From NCBI RefSeq assembly GCF_019083965.1, contig NZ_JAHRCY010000003.1:136706-200705 (forward strand): a stretch of 64,000 bases of DNA. The letters run 5' to 3'. A program made the translations under genes and the position numbers. Shown in pieces: positions 25,201 through 40,200 of the stretch; the stretch's first letter is position 1, and every line of letters begins with the position of its first letter. This DNA is from Catellatospora tritici. GTDB lineage: Bacteria; Actinomycetota; Actinomycetes; Mycobacteriales; Micromonosporaceae. The notes beneath the pieces were generated by a model. The model did no database searches. It was not told the DNA's origin and worked only from the letters and a program-made list of their open reading frames with translations.

Positions 25201-28200
25201 GGCCACGGTGATGCCCCAGAAGTTCACGTCCACCGACCGGTACGGCGCGCCGTCCAGGATGATCGTGAACTGTTCGAGGTCGTACTCGGTGCCGGTGGCC
25301 GGGTCGAGCAGGCCGGTGCGGGTGGAGAACCGGCCGCCGTGGTAGGAGTCGCCCTGCACGAACGCGGTCCAGGCCAGCAACCTGCCCGACGGCGAGACCC
25401 GGGCCCGGTTCGGCACTCCGACGATCGGGATCTCCGCGGCGTGGCCGAGGTCGGCGTCGAGCCAGACCAGCTGGTAGGTCGGCAGCAGCCCGTCGGGGCG
25501 CAGGCAGATCCCGGTCCCGGCGGCGGCGTACACGCGGTCGCAGCGCAGCGCCGACACGGTACGGGGACCGGCCGGGTCTGCGGCCGAGACGGTCGCCAGC
25601 TGCCCGCGCGACTCCGGGGCGGTGCTGCGGAACAGGATGCGACCCGGATCGCGCAGCGTGACCGTGCCGGTGGCGACCGGCTGCGCGGCGCGGGAGGCCG
25701 CGATCCGGATGTGGCCGGTGGCGGCGGCGGCCAGCAGCGCGGTCGCGGCCACCATGACGACCAGCTTGGTACGGATGCGCACCGGGCTCCTTCCTGGCGT
25801 GGTCCACACCCGGCACGGCGGTGGCCGGGTGTGGACAGTGGTGTTACTGCCAGCAGTCCGTGATCGGGGACTTCGAGGCGGCGCCGCCGATCGCGGGCAG
25901 CCCGTAGGCGTCCTCGATGGTGCGCAGGACCGAGTAGTGGTTGATGCTCTCCGCATAGTTGCCCGGCTTCACGTGCTCGCCCACGAAGACCGTGAAGATC
26001 TTGTTGGTGAGGCTCAGCCCCGACTCGTCGAAGGTGACGATGAGCAGGCTGTTGTGGGTCTTGGCCCACTGGGCGTACGCGTCGAGCTTGTCGCGCAGCC
26101 AGGTGTCACCGGTGCCCACCGAGCAGTCGTGCATGTCGTTGCACATGTCCGGGGACACGAACGACACCGTCGGCAGCGTGGTGAAGTCGGTCGGGAAGCT
26201 CGCGTACGTCAGGTTGCTCGACGCGGGCACGTTGTCGAAGTTGACCCAGCCGTTGTGTTTGCGCCGGTAGTTGCCGCTGGAGCAGCCGGTGTAGCCGTCC
26301 GACGGCATCGCCTCGGAGTAGCCGACGAAGCTGAACCCGGCCGAGTTCAGCTGGTGGGCCAGGTTCTCCTTGCCGGTGAAGTTCTTCGGGCAGTCGTCGT
26401 TGGTCACGCCCTGCACACCGCCCGACACCAGCGCGATGTAGTTCGGCTGGCTCGGGTGCGTGATCGCGTACGAGTTGGTGAACTTCGCCCCCTGCGACGC
26501 CAGGGAGTTGAAGTACGGCGCGCTGGAGCTGCCGCTGATGCTGGAGTAGTTCTTGTTCTCGAACATGACCAGCACGATGTGGTCGGGCCGCGGCACGGCG
26601 GGTGCCGCGGCGGCGTACTGGGCGTAGACCGTGGTCGCGGCTAGTGCGACCAGGGCCACGGCGGCGACGGTGAGCCGTCGGACGCGCATGAGGGGCCTCC
26701 CTGAGGACGGAGTGTCGCCACATGCTCGACACCGGTCGCGGCGGCCGGTGAACCCATGGAAGTGTCGGTGATGAATTCCAAGTGGATTTCGGGTACGCCC
26801 CGGACGTCGATGTGTCCACTCTGGCCGAATCGACGACTAGGCGACACCGTTCGGGACAGCGGGCGTGTCGCCGTGCGAATACGCTGCCTTCCACATTCCA
26901 CCAACAGAATGGCGGGGGTATGAGATTCACCAGATCGGCCGCGGGCGCGGCGCTGACCGTGGCGGCACTGTCCACGGCACAGCTGCTCACCGCGGCACCC
27001 GCGGCGGCGGACCCGGACTACGCCTCGGTCACCTCACAGGGCCGCGAGCTGCGCATGCTGTGCGAGGCCCGGCAGTATGACCCGGGCACCGGCGGCGCCA
27101 CGGGCACCCGGTCCGACTTCGACGGCAACGGCTTCGAGGACGTGCTCACCGGCGCGCGCGACGAGCACACCGGCGGCCGGATCGCCGTGGTGCTGATCAA
27201 CCAGCTGAACCTGGGCGCGGCGAGCTGCGTCTTCTACGGCACGACGGCGGCCGACTCGGTCTCCGCGTACGCCTCCGGCGACCTCGACAACGACGGCTTC
27301 GACGACCTGATCCTCGGCCAGTCGGGCCAGAACGACGCCGCCGGCGGCATCTGGGTGGTGCCGGGCGCGCCGACCGGATTCGACCTGGCCGCCGGGGAGT
27401 ACCTCGACGAGGACACCGACGCCTTCCCGGGCGTGCGCAACCCGGGCGACGCCCTCGGCGCGACGCTGGCCACCGGCGACGTCAACCACGACGGCTACGC
27501 CGACCTCGCGGTGGCCTCCACCGGCGAGCAGTTCGGCAGCGTCCCGAACGCGGGCGCGGTCGCGGTGCTGTACGGCTCGGCGTCCGGTCTCACCACGACC
27601 GGTGCCCAGCGGTTCCACACCGCGCTGGCCGGCGTGCCGGGTGACCCCGTCGCGCCCGGCGAGCGGTTCGGCCGCGCGCTGGCCATCGGCGACGTCACCG
27701 GCGACGGCTACGGCGACCTCGCGGTCGGCACCGGTGCCGCGGGCGGCCAGATCTACCTGTTCGACGGGTCCGCGACCGGCGTCACCACTGCCGGGGTCGA
27801 CCTGCTCGAGTCGTCGTTCCTGAACACGAGCACACTCATCGTGCACGGGTTCGGCGATCGCGTCGCCATCGGGGACGTGACCGGCGACAGCCACGCCGAC
27901 GTCATCGCGGGCATGCCCGACGCCGACGTCAAGGGCCTGGCCGCAGCCGGTGCGGCGATCAGCTTCACCGGCAAGGCGAGCGGCATCGGCCTGGCCGACC
28001 GGCAGGTGCTGCGCCAGGGCGCCGCGGGCATCCCGGGCACTCCCGCCGCCGGTGACCACTTCGGCTACGCCGTCACCACCGGTGACACCACCGGCGACGG
28101 CCACCCCGACCTGATCATCGGAGTGCCCGGCGAGGACATCGACGTTCGTACCGACGCCGGTATCGTCGACGTCCTGCCGCACAACTCGGTGCTGGGCACC

Positions 28201-31200
28201 GGCAGCAGCTTCCTGAGCAAGTCGACGCTGGGCGTGGGTTCCATGGCCGCGGACGCGTTCGGCAGCTGGCTGACCGTCCTCGACCGGGTGAACAACGGCG
28301 GCCAGCTCGACCTCGTGGTCAGCGAGCCGGGCACCAGCATTCCGTCCATCGCCCCGACCGGTGGGGTCGAGATGCTGTTCGGTTTCGTCGGTGAGCAGCG
28401 GGCCAACGAGGGTTACGGCGCCTGGCTGATCACGACGCCCGCCGAGATGGCGCTGCGCAACTTCGGCATCGCCTGATCGACGCAACCGCGGCGGGGGGGG
28501 GCGGGCCCCCGGCCCCCCCCCCCCGGGGGGGGGGGGCCCGCCCCAAACAACCCCAAAACAACGGTTGCGCAAACACACGAATTAATACGATCTGTCCATG
28601 AGCGACACGAACCTCTGGGAGTTCCGAAACCTCGTCCTCGACCTGCGCGACGAGGCACCGCACGGATTCGGCGATGACCGCCTGCTGCCGTGGTTGGACG
28701 AACACCCAGAAGTGTTGGCGGAACTGCGGGAACTCGGTCAGCCCGACAACCACCGCCGTCGGATCCCGCGAGGTGACCACGTCCTGCACGGCCTCTACGC
28801 CCTGTCCCGGCTGGTCGACATCCTCATCGCCCCGTACCAACCCGGCAACGACGACCCGGACCTGCTCTCCTGGACCACCAAGGGTCCGTGGTGGGGCGGA
28901 CCGGTGCCATCGGTCGGCGCCTGGACCTCCTTCCACGCCGCGCTCGGCGCCACCCCGATCGCGGAGGACGGCTTCCACCCGTTCTTCCACGAGATCGTCG
29001 AAGTGATCCCGGACGAGGACCCCGACGCGCGGCCGGTGCTGGTCGAGGAGGTCTGGCCGGGCGCGCTGCTCGGCGGGCTCGTACTGGTCCGCGGTGGCGT
29101 GGTCGTCCGCGCCGGCGGCCGTCACCTGGATCCGGCGGTCGCGAGCCGGTCCTGCCTGTACTCGACCTGGTGGCGACGCAACCGGGTCTGCCGCGACCTG
29201 TCGCACGGGTGGGGCGGCAACTCGCAGTGGGGCACCGACTTCCGGCGGGACTACCTCGTCGGCGACGAACTGCACTACAACGTCGACCGGGCCGGGCAGC
29301 AGCATCCGAACAACCCGGCCGACGACGACACCGACCTCACCGCCGACGAGCGGCGCGACCTGCTGCGCCACCGGCACAGCCTGGTCCGGGACCTGGGCAC
29401 CGAGCGCTGGCCGTTCCACGACGCACTGGTGGAGCAGTGGAAGCGACAGTGACGAGGGGTGTGGGCTAGTCCTGCGGGGGCCGGGTCAGGACGCGGACCG
29501 CCTCGATGAAGGCGGCTCGCTGCGGTTCGGGGCCCGGACCGAGGTTGTAGTGGCCTTCCGACGTCCACTCACCCAGCACTGTCGCCCGGTCCGACCCCGG
29601 TGACCAGCTCTCCTCGAGCACCAGGTAGCGCGTCTGGTCACCCGAGGCGACGATCGCGGCGAAGTGCGCCTCGACCATGTGCCGGGCCGGGGGCATGGTG
29701 ATGACCACCATCGGCACCTGCGGGTCTGGTTCGTACGCCGCGCTCAGCCCATCCGGTGCCAGCCGGGCCTCCGTGGGAACGCGCGAGCCCGCCTCCGACC
29801 ACAACTCCAGCAGCGCCGGGGTCAGCTCGCGACTCGCCGCGTTGTGCACGAGCGCGGCGCCGAACCGGCGCACGATGCTGGGCAGCGCCCGATGGGCGAA
29901 CTCGTAGTGGTGCGGGCGGGGGTCGTCGTTGCGAGGCGGCATCGGAACACCCTAGCGCCGTCAGGGCGATGCGGTGACCTCGTGCCGCCGCGCTCATGAT
30001 GCGGGTCGGGCCGAGCGGCACCGGCGAGCTCGGTGCGATCAGCCGTCACGGCGACGCCGACAGCAGCGCGTCGGCGACAGCGGTACGCGCGCTGAGCAGC
30101 ATCCGGCCATGGCGGTGCGTGGCCACCAGCCCGGCCGCGCGCAACGCCGTCAGGTGCTGGGAGACGCCGCCCGCGGTGATGCCGGTGCGGCGAGCCAGTT
30201 CCGAAGTGGACACCGGCGTGCCCATCTCGGCCAGCAGGCGCGCCCGGCTGTGTCCCAACACCGCTCCGAGCGCTTCTCCCGCCGTCGGCGCCGCCTCCCA
30301 CAGCGTGGCCGACCCGCGTGCCGGGTAGGCCAGCTGCGGCAGGACGCCGGTCGGCACGGTCAGCACGTCGGGCCAGGCGAACACGGACGGCACCAGGGTC
30401 AGCCCGCCGCCGTCGGCCAGATTCTCGGCGGTGCAGTGCGGCTGGCGTACCGACAGCGCACCGTGCTCCCAGCGGACCCGCTCGTGCAGGCTGTTCAGCA
30501 TCTGCGCCGCCCCATGCTCGGCCAACTGCCGGGCCCGGCCCAGGACGTCGCCCTCCAGCAGGACGCGGATGCGTGGCCAGTCCGCGTCGACCGCGATACA
30601 CCAGTACTGCTCGATCTGCTCGGCCAGCATCCGCAGTCCCGCACGCGGGTCGTCCCGCAGGGCCAGGACCGGACCGGTCGGCGTGCCCGCTACGAGTCGA
30701 GGTCGGCGCGGACCGTCCCGGCCGGGGTCGACCGCAGCGTCGCCAGCTCGTCGGCCAGCTCGGGGCTGAGCCCGGCGGGCACCGGGGTCAGGAAGTCCGG
30801 CAGGTATCCGGGCGCGGCCGGGATCAGCCGCCACAGCAGGCTGCCCGGGTGCTCGATCAACCCGGCGCGCACCAGCTCGGGCCGCACCCGGCGTACCCAG
30901 GGCAGGTGTACGGCGTGGCGCCCCGGGTCGCGCAGCACCCGCACCCCGGCGACGACCTCCCACAGGCAGGACACCGCGAACCGCACCCGGGCGACCGAGC
31001 CCGCCGACATGCCGATCGCGACCACCGCGGCACCTCCCGTTTGAGCTGGAGCTAAAACAATAGGCACCCGGTATGACCGGCGGCAGACTCAAGGTCATGA
31101 ACTCCGCAGCCGTCTTCCGTTCCCTGCACGTTCCGGGCACCCCGCTGGTGCTGGCCAACGCCTGGGACGCCGCCAGCGCCCGCATCGTCGCCGCCTCCGG

Positions 31201-34200
31201 CGCCCCCGCCGTCGCCACGACCAGCGCAGGCGTCTGCTGGGCCGTCGGTGCCCCCGACGGCGGTGTGCTGGCCCGAGACGAGGCCCTGGGCCAGCTGTCC
31301 CGCATCGTCCGGTCCGTGACCGTGCCGGTGACCGCCGACATCGAGTCCGGGTTCGGGGCCACCCCCGACGAGGTCGCCGACACCATCCGCGCGGTGCTCG
31401 CCATCGGGGCCGTCGGCGTCAACATCGAGGACCGCGTCCGCGACGGCGCCCATCCGCTACGCGACATCGACGACCAGTGCGAGCGGCTGGCCGCAGCCAA
31501 GCGCGCGGGAGGCGACGGGCTGTTCGTCAACGTCCGCGTCGACACCTTCCTGGTCCAAGCCGGTGGCGTGGTCGAGACGATCAAGCGGGCCAAGGCGTAC
31601 GTCGCGGCCGGTGCCGACGGGGTGTTCGTGCCCGGCGTGACCGACCCGCACACCATCGGCGGACTGGTCGCCGCGATCCCGGCGCCGGTGAACATCCTGG
31701 CCGGTCCCGGCTCGCCGACCGTCGCGCGGCTGGCCGCGCTCGGGGTGGCCCGGGTCAGCCTCGGCTCGTCGGTGGCCGAGGCGGCATTCGCGGTCGCGAT
31801 GCGGGCGGCGAAAGAGGCGCTCGAGAGCGGCACGTACGACGCGCTCGCGAACAAGGCCGACTACGGGACGCTCAACGCCCTGATGGGGTGACCCCCGTGG
31901 CGCCGGCCTCGGCCCGGTACGGTCGAGGCCATGGCCCGACGCGCATCCGAGGACGTCCTGGCGGCGGTGCACGCCTTCATCACCCGCATCGACGCGCTCG
32001 ATCCGCACGCCCCGGCGTTCGGCGAGCTCACCGTGCGGCTGGGCGAGGAGGAGGTCACGCTGACGCTGCGCGCCCCGGTGGCCGAGGCGATGGTCGAGGC
32101 GTTGCGGGTGTACCACGACCCGCGTGACCGGGGCCGGTGCGACCACTGCGGCAGCGGGTGGCTCGACGACAACTTCCGCTGCCGGGACTGCGGCGGGTTC
32201 AGCGGCGTGTTCGGGCAGCTGCTCGCCGAACGGGCCGCGGGCTACACCGAACCCGAGGCGATCGCGCCGCTGTCGGCCGAGCCGGGACGCCACGCCCGCG
32301 GTGCGGAACCCGACGCCCTGTCCTGATCGCTGCCGCCCGGTGGCAGGATCACCAGGCGTGACCGACCCCGAGAGCATCGATCTGAGCGTCGTCGCGGCCG
32401 AGTGCGTGAAACTCGTCGCCGAGAACCATGGGTACACGCTGGACTACTCGCTGGCCAGCCTCACCGTCCTCGACCAGGTCTGCGCCGAGCTGCTGGCCGA
32501 CGGCCCGCTGCCCGAGCAGCGCCTCAACCTGTGGTACCAGCTCGCGGGCGCCTACACCGGCGAGGTGTGCGTGCGCGCCTACGACGGCGAGTGGATCGAG
32601 CACGAGGACTCCCTCGCGATCTCGGTCTCCGGCCTCAAGGGCTTCCCGTTCAGTACGGCCTACCGGGTGCTCACGGGGGAGGAGCTGAAGAGCCTCGCCT
32701 CGTTCGGGCGGAGCATCCCGGCGATCCTGGAGCGCATCCGCGACCGGTAGGCCGGGCTCAGCCCAGCAGCGGCAGCGGCAGGTCGGGCAGCAGCGACGGC
32801 AGGATCGGCGCGAGCGTGGGCAGCAGCGACGGCAGCGGCGGCAGCGGGAGCAGGCCGCCGGGTTTGGCCGTGGGGCTGGGTGCCGGTGTCGCGCCCGACG
32901 GGCGGGGATTCGGCGAGGCCGGAGTGCCGGTCGGCGCCGGTGACGGGCCCGCGGGTGCCGCCGCGTGCTGGGTGACCAGCTCGGCGAGCAGCGTACGCAG
33001 GTCGGTGAGGAGGCGGCCGCGGTCGGCGTCCTCGCGTACCAGCGAGATCTTGGTGTTCGCCTGCTCCAGCAGCGCGGCGGCCTCGACCGGGCGCCGGTCG
33101 CGCAGCGCCTGGCGGGCCTGGTCGAGCAGCTGCCGCGCGTCGTGGGCGGCCTGACGTGAGTCGGCGCGCTCGGTGTACACGACCTGGGTGATCGGCCACA
33201 GCGGGCTGTCCGGCCCGGCGCTGCCCGCGGCGACGGTCAGCCCGCCGAACAGCACCACGACCACGGCCGCCGCGACCAACAGCCGCCCCGGCCGTCGCCG
33301 GACCGGGCGGCCACCCGGCGCGGTCGGCGGACGCGTGCCCCGCTGCCGGGACGACCGACCTGGGCCGGTCGCGAGTGGGTCGGCCACATCCGGGCCGGTC
33401 GCGAGTGGGACGGCCGTATCAGGGCCGGGAGCGGCGGGGGCCGCCGGACGCGGGTACACGGCCAGGTCGTCGTCATCGCCGTCGGCGAGGTCGGTGCGCC
33501 ACGCGGCCAGCAGCCCAGCCAGCTCGTCGCCGTCGGGGGCCGGTCCGCCCGCGCCGAGCAGGTCGAGCAGCTCGTCGTCACGATCCAGCGTGCTCATGCC
33601 GACCTCCTCTCCAGCGCGGGTTCGTCGCGCAGGTCGTCGGCGAGCGCCCGCAGGCGGGCCAGGGCCCGCGACTGCGCCACCCGCACGGCCCCGGCGGACA
33701 TGTTCAGGGACAGGCCGACCTCGTCGGCGCTCAACCCCACCGCGACCCGCAGCACGATGATCTCGCGCTGGTTGTCGGGCAACCGACCCAGCAGGCGGGC
33801 CAGCCGCCGGGCCTGGTCGTTGTCGAGGGCCTGCTGCTCCGGGCCGGGGGTGTGGTCGGGCTGCTCCAGCGGCGCCGCCTCCTCGCGGGGCGAGGGCACG
33901 GCGGTCAGGTGCCGCATCGCGGCGCGCTGGGCGTCGGCGACCTTGCGGGCGGCGATGCCGTACACGAAGGCGGAGAACGGCACGCCCTGCTCCCGGTAGC
34001 GGGGCAGCGCCTGCAGCAGCGCGATGCACACGTCCTGGGACACGTCGTCGGCGGAGGTGTACGCGCCGCCGACCGGCCCGAGCCGGGCCCGGCAGTAGCG
34101 GATCACGCCGGGGCGCACCTGCGCCAGCAGGTCGGCGGTGGCGGCGGCCTCGCCGCGGGTGGCGCGCGCCACCAGTTCCGGTTCCGTCCAGGCCAAGGCG

Positions 34201-37200
34201 ACGACACCTCCTCCTGGCTCCCCGAAACCGCCGCGTCGCACCACGGGCACTGAGCACCTTATCGGCCTTTGAGCTGGGCTCGAAACCCACGCGGGGCGTT
34301 CGCGCGAAATTTTCGTGTAACGCCGGGCGCCCGCGCCGCGATATGTGAGGGCGAGTCGAGGAGGAGCGCGTGGGTGTCGAGGTGCGGGTCGAGGGGCTGA
34401 CCAAGTCGTTCGGGCGTACGACCGTCTGGTCGGACGTCACCCTGACCCTGCCCGCGGGCGAGATCTCGGTGTTGCTCGGCCCGTCGGGCACGGGCAAGTC
34501 CGTGTTCCTGAAGACCCTGGTCGGGCTGCTGCGCCCGGATCGCGGCTCGATCTGGATCGAGGGCAGGGACTTGCCCGCGCTGCCCGAGCGCGAGCTGTAC
34601 GAGGTCCGCAAGCTGTTCGGCGTCCTGTTCCAGGACGGCGCCCTGTTCGGCTCGATGAACATCTACGACAACGTGGCGTTCCCGCTGCGCGAGCACACGC
34701 GGAAGACCGAGACCGCGATCCGGGCGATCGTCGGCGAGAAGCTGGACATGGTCGGTCTCACCGGCGCGGAGCGCAAGCTGCCCGGCGAGATCTCCGGTGG
34801 CATGCGCAAACGCGCCGGGCTGGCCCGCGCGCTGGTCCTCGACCCGCAGATCGTGCTGTTCGACGAACCCGACTCCGGCCTGGACCCGGTCCGCACCGCC
34901 TACCTCAACCAGCTGATCGTGGACCTGAACCAGCAGCTGGACGCCACGTTCCTGATCGTCACGCACGACATCAACACCGCCCGCACGGTGCCCGACAACA
35001 TCGGGCTCATCTACCACGGGCACCTGGCCATGTTCGGGCCCCGGGAGATGCTGCTGTCGAGCACCGAGCCGGTGGTGCGGCAGTTCCTGAACGCGCAGCG
35101 GGTCGGGCCGATCGGCATGTCCGAGGAGAAGGACGCCGACGAGCTGGCCGCCGAGGCCGCCGCGGGTCGACGGCTGGCCCCGCTGCCGCCCATCCCGCTG
35201 CAACTGCGGCCCTCCGACTTCGGGGCGCGCCGGGCCGAGCGCGAGGCGGGGCAGTGGTGCGCCGAGCACGGCGTCGTCCCGCCGCCGGGATCGTTCCAGC
35301 CGTTGGCGTACCAGGAGGGGCGCTGATGCTGGCGACGGTCGGTGACTTCCTGGTGTTCTGCGGCGCGGCGCTGCGGGCGGTGTTCCGCCGCCCGTGGCAG
35401 GTGCGCGAGTTCGTCCAGCAGGCGTGGTTCATCGCCTCGGTGTCGATCGGCCCGGCGGCCCTGGTCTCGATCCCATTCGGGGCGGTGATCGCGCTGCAGC
35501 TCGGGTCGCTGGTGCGGCAGCTGGGCGCGCAGTCGTTCACCGGCGCGGCGTCGGTGCTGGCGGTGGTCCGCGAGGCCGGGCCGATCGTGACCGCGCTGAT
35601 CATCGCCGGCGCGGGCGGCTCGGCGATCTGCGCCGACCTGGGCGCCCGCAAGATCCGCGAGGAGCTGGACGCGATGCGGGTGCTCGGCATCGACCCGGTG
35701 CAGCGGCTGGTCGTGCCGCGCGTGGTCGCGTCGATGCTGGTCGCGGTGCTGCTCAACGGTGTCGTCAGCGTGGTCGGGGTAGCCGGTGGCTACTTCTTCA
35801 ACGTCGTGCTGCAGGACGGCACCCCGGGGGCGTATCTGGCCAGCTTCCAGGCCCTGGGCCAGCTGCCCGACCTGGTCTCCGGTGAGCTCAAGGCACTGGT
35901 GTTCGGGCTGGTGTCGGCGCTGGTGGCCACGTACCTCGGCATGAACGCCAAGGGCGGGCCCAAGGGCGTCGGCGACGCCGTCAACCAGGCCGTGGTGATC
36001 ACGTTCATGCTGCTGTTCGCGCTGAACTTCGTGCTCACCGCGATCTACTTCCAGGTCGTCCCGCAGAAGGGATCCTGACATGCTGCGGATGCTCGACAGC
36101 CTCGGCGGCCAGCTCGCGTTCTACCTGCGCGCCGCCGCCTGGACCCCGCGTACGCTGCGCCGCTACAAGCGCGAGGTGGCCCGGCTGCTGGCTGAGATCA
36201 GCTTCGGCACCGGCGGGCTGGCCGTGGTCGGCGGCACCATCGGCGTGATCTGCCTGATGACCTTCTTCACCGGCACCGAGGTCGGGCTGCAGGGCTACCA
36301 GGCGCTCAACCAGCTCGGCAGCAGCGCGTTCACCGGGTTCATCTCGGCCTACTTCAACACCCGCGAGATCTCGCCGCTGGTGGCCGCGATCGCGCTGTCG
36401 GCCACCGTCGGCTGCGGGTTCACCGCCCAGCTGGGCGCGATGCGCATCTCCGAGGAGGTCGACGCTCTCGAGGTGATGGCGATCCCGTCGGTGCCGTTCC
36501 TGGTCACCACCCGCATGATCGCCGGTTTCGTCGCCGTCATCCCGCTGTACGTGCTCGGCCTGCTCGCCAGCTACCTGGCCACCCGGGGCATCGCCACCAT
36601 CTACTTCGGCCAGTCGCCGGGCACCTACGACTACTACTTCGACCTGTTCCTGCCGCCCGGCGACGTGCTGTGGTCGTTCGGAAAGGTGCTGGTGTTCAGC
36701 GTGATCGTGGTGCTGGTGCACTGCTACCACGGGTACACCGCCACCGGCGGCCCGGCGGGCGTCGGGATCGCCGTCGGGCGGGCGGTGCGCACCGCGATCG
36801 TCGCCGTCAACGTCGTCGACTTCTTCCTGTCCCTGGCCATCTGGGGCGCCACCACGACCGTACGGATCGCGGGGTGAGCGGCATGCGGCAGCGGCTGCTC
36901 GGCGCCGGATTCGTACTGCTGCTGGTCGCCGCGCTGACCACGTCGGTGCTGGTGTACCGCCGGACGTTCACCCCCACCGCGTGGGTCACCCTGCGCACCG
37001 ACCACACCGGCATGCAGCTCACCCCCGGCGCGGACGTCAAACTGCGCGGCGTGGTCGTCGGCGACGTACGCGAGATCGGGTCCGACGGGCAGGCCGCCAC
37101 GCTGCGCCTGGCGCTGGACCCGGACCTGATCGGCCTGGTCCCCGCCGACGTCACCGCCCGCCTGCTGCCCAAGACCCTGTTCGGCGAGCGCTACGTCGAG

Positions 37201-40200
37201 CTGGTCCCCGGCGGCGGCTCCGCGCGGCTGCGCGATGGGGCCGTCATCGACCAGGACCGCTCCACCAGCGCCGTGGAGCTGGAACAGGTCCTCGACCGGG
37301 CCCTGCCCGTGCTCCAGGCCATCAAACCGGACAAGCTCGCCGCGACCCTCGGCGCGCTCGCGTACGCCCTCGACGGCCGCGGCGACCAGCTCGGCCACGA
37401 CCTGGCCACCACCAACACATACCTGGCGCAGCTCAACACGCGGATGCCGACCATCGCCACCGACGTCAAGCGGCTCACCGAGGTGCTGGACGCCTACCAC
37501 GCCGCCACGCCCGACCTGCTCGCCGTGCTGCGCGACCTCACCGTCACCGCCCGCACCGTCGCCGACCAGCGCGACGAACTCAGCCGGTTCCTCGCCGACA
37601 CCACCGACCTGGCCGACCGGGGCCGCGAGTTCCTGGACCGTTACGACGCCCGCATCGTGCAGGTCGGGCAGGTCAGCCGCCCGGTGCTGGAACTGCTGGC
37701 CGCGTACGCCCCCGAATACCCCTGCCTGATGCGCGGCCTGGTCGCCCAGCAGCCCCGGGTCGAGCAGGTGTTCGCCAGCGGCCGCATGCACATCACCCTG
37801 GAAGTGACCAAGGACGGCGGCAAGTACACCGCCGCCGACCGGCCCGCCTGGGGCGCGAGCGGCGGACCTGACTGCCGCGGCCTGCCCGACCCGCACGTGC
37901 CCGCAGCCCAGCACCCCGTCAGCGACGGCTACGAGTACGGCGCCGCCCGCTCGCCGCTCCGCCCTGCCGACCTGGGCGCCTTCGGCGCCGGTGCCGACAT
38001 GGGCGCCGCGGGCACCGCGCAGGAGCAGGCGCTGCTCAAACCGCTGCTGGCCCTGTCCCAGGGCACCGACCCGGCCCAGGTGTCCGACACCGACGTGCTG
38101 CTGTGGGGCCCGCTGCTGCGTGGAACGGTGGTGAACATCCAGTGAGGAACATCCGGGGACCGCTGCTCAAACTGCTCGCCTTCGCGGCGGTGACCCTCGT
38201 GCTCACCGGCGCCCTGGCGCAAACCCTCGGCGCGTTCGGGTACGGCGGCGGCCGTGCCTACCGGGCCCGGTTCACCGACGTCACCGGGGTGCTCGTCGGC
38301 GACGACGTACGCATCGCCGGGGTGAAGGTCGGCGAGGTCACCGACATCCGGCTGGTCGAACGGGCCACCGCCGAGCTGGAGTTCACCGTCGCCGACACCG
38401 TCACCCTCGGCGGCGGCGTACGCGCGAAGATCCGCTACCGGGACCTGGTCGGCGGCCGATACCTGGCCCTGACCGAGGGCCCCGGCGGCGCGCCGCTGCC
38501 CGAGCACGGCCTCATCCCGCTGGCGCAGACCACCCCGGCGCTGGACCTGACCGTGGTGTTCAACGGGTTCCGGCCGCTGTTCGCCGGGCTGTCGCCGCAG
38601 GAGGTGAACAGCTTCGCGTACGAGATCGTCAAGATGCTCCAGGGCGAGGGCGGCACCGTCGCCGACCTGCTGGCGCGCACCGCCTCGCTCACCGGCACGC
38701 TGGCCGACCGCGACCAGGTCATCGGCCGGGTCATCACCAACCTCAACACGGTGCTGGCCGGCCTCGACCAGCGCGACACCAAGCTGTCCGAGACGATCAA
38801 GCAGCTCCAGCTGCTGGTCTCGGGGCTGGCCACCGACCGGGAGGCCGTCGGCGACGCGCTGACCAACCTCAGCGGCCTGGCGGACGCCACCTCGTCGCTG
38901 CTGCACGACGCCCGGCCCAGCCTCGCCGCCGACATCAAGGCCCTGGACAAGCTCGCGGGCACCCTGATCGACAACACCGGCGTCATCGAGTCCACCCTGG
39001 CCAACGCCCCCGGACGGCTCGACGCGCTGACCCGCACCGCCTCGTACGGCTCCTGGTTCAACTTCTACCTGTGCGACTTCGACGGGCGGGTGAAGGCCCC
39101 CAACGGGCAGTCGCTCAACCCGGCCACCCTGTCCGGCACCGCCGCTGGCTGCGCGGGTGCCAAATGAAGCGCCCCGCCCGCATCGGCGCCATCGGACTGG
39201 TCGTCGCCGCCGCCCTGCTGCTGCTCGCGTTCCGGATCGACGACCTGCCGCTGCTCGCGGCCGGTGACACGTACCACGCCGCGTTCCGCGACGCCTCGGG
39301 CCTGTCCGAAGGCAACGAGGTACGCGTGGCCGGGGTCAAGGTCGGCAAGGTCACCGACGTCGCGCTGGCCCGCGGCGGCTCCGGCGCGTACGTGCGGGTC
39401 ACGTTCCGGGTCAAGGACGTCGAACTCGGCCCCGACACCGGCGCCACCATCCGCATCAAGACCGTCCTCGGTCAGAAGTACCTGGCCCTGGACCCGCGCG
39501 GCGACGGGCACCTGCCCGCCGACGCCGAGATCCCACTGGCGCGCACCTCGTCGCCGTTCGACGTGATGCAGGCCGTGCAGGGGCTCGCCGGGACGCTGCA
39601 GGACATCGACACCGCCCAGCTGGCGCAGGCGTTCACGGTGCTGTCGCAGACGTTCGCCGACACCCCGGCCAGCGTCAAGGCGTCGCTGACCGGGCTGTCC
39701 CGACTGTCGGCCACCGTCGCCTCCCGCGACCAGCAGCTACGCGAACTGCTGCGCCACGCCCACGCCGTCACCGGGGTGCTGGCCGAGCGCGACGAGGAGT
39801 TCCGGCGGCTGCTCACCGACGCCAACCTGCTGCTGGCCGAGGTGCAGCGCCGCCGCGAGGCGGTGCACACGCTGCTGGTCGCCACCACCGAGCTGTCCGA
39901 GCAGCTGTCCGGGCTGGTCGCCGACAACCGGGCCACCCTCGGCCCGGCCCTGCAGCACCTGCGCACCGTCGTCGGGGTGCTGCAACGCAACCGGACCCGG
40001 CTGGAGGCCACCATCACCAGCCTCGCCCCGTTCGTCACCGCGTTCGCCAACGTCACCGGCAACGGACGCTGGTTCGACTCGTACGTCGACGGGCTCGTGC
40101 AGGGCTTCACCCCGACCCCGGGAGGACGATGATGCCGCTCAAGCACTGGAAAGCCGGGGTCGCGGCGGTGCTCGTGCTGTCCGTCGCGGCGGCCGCGCCG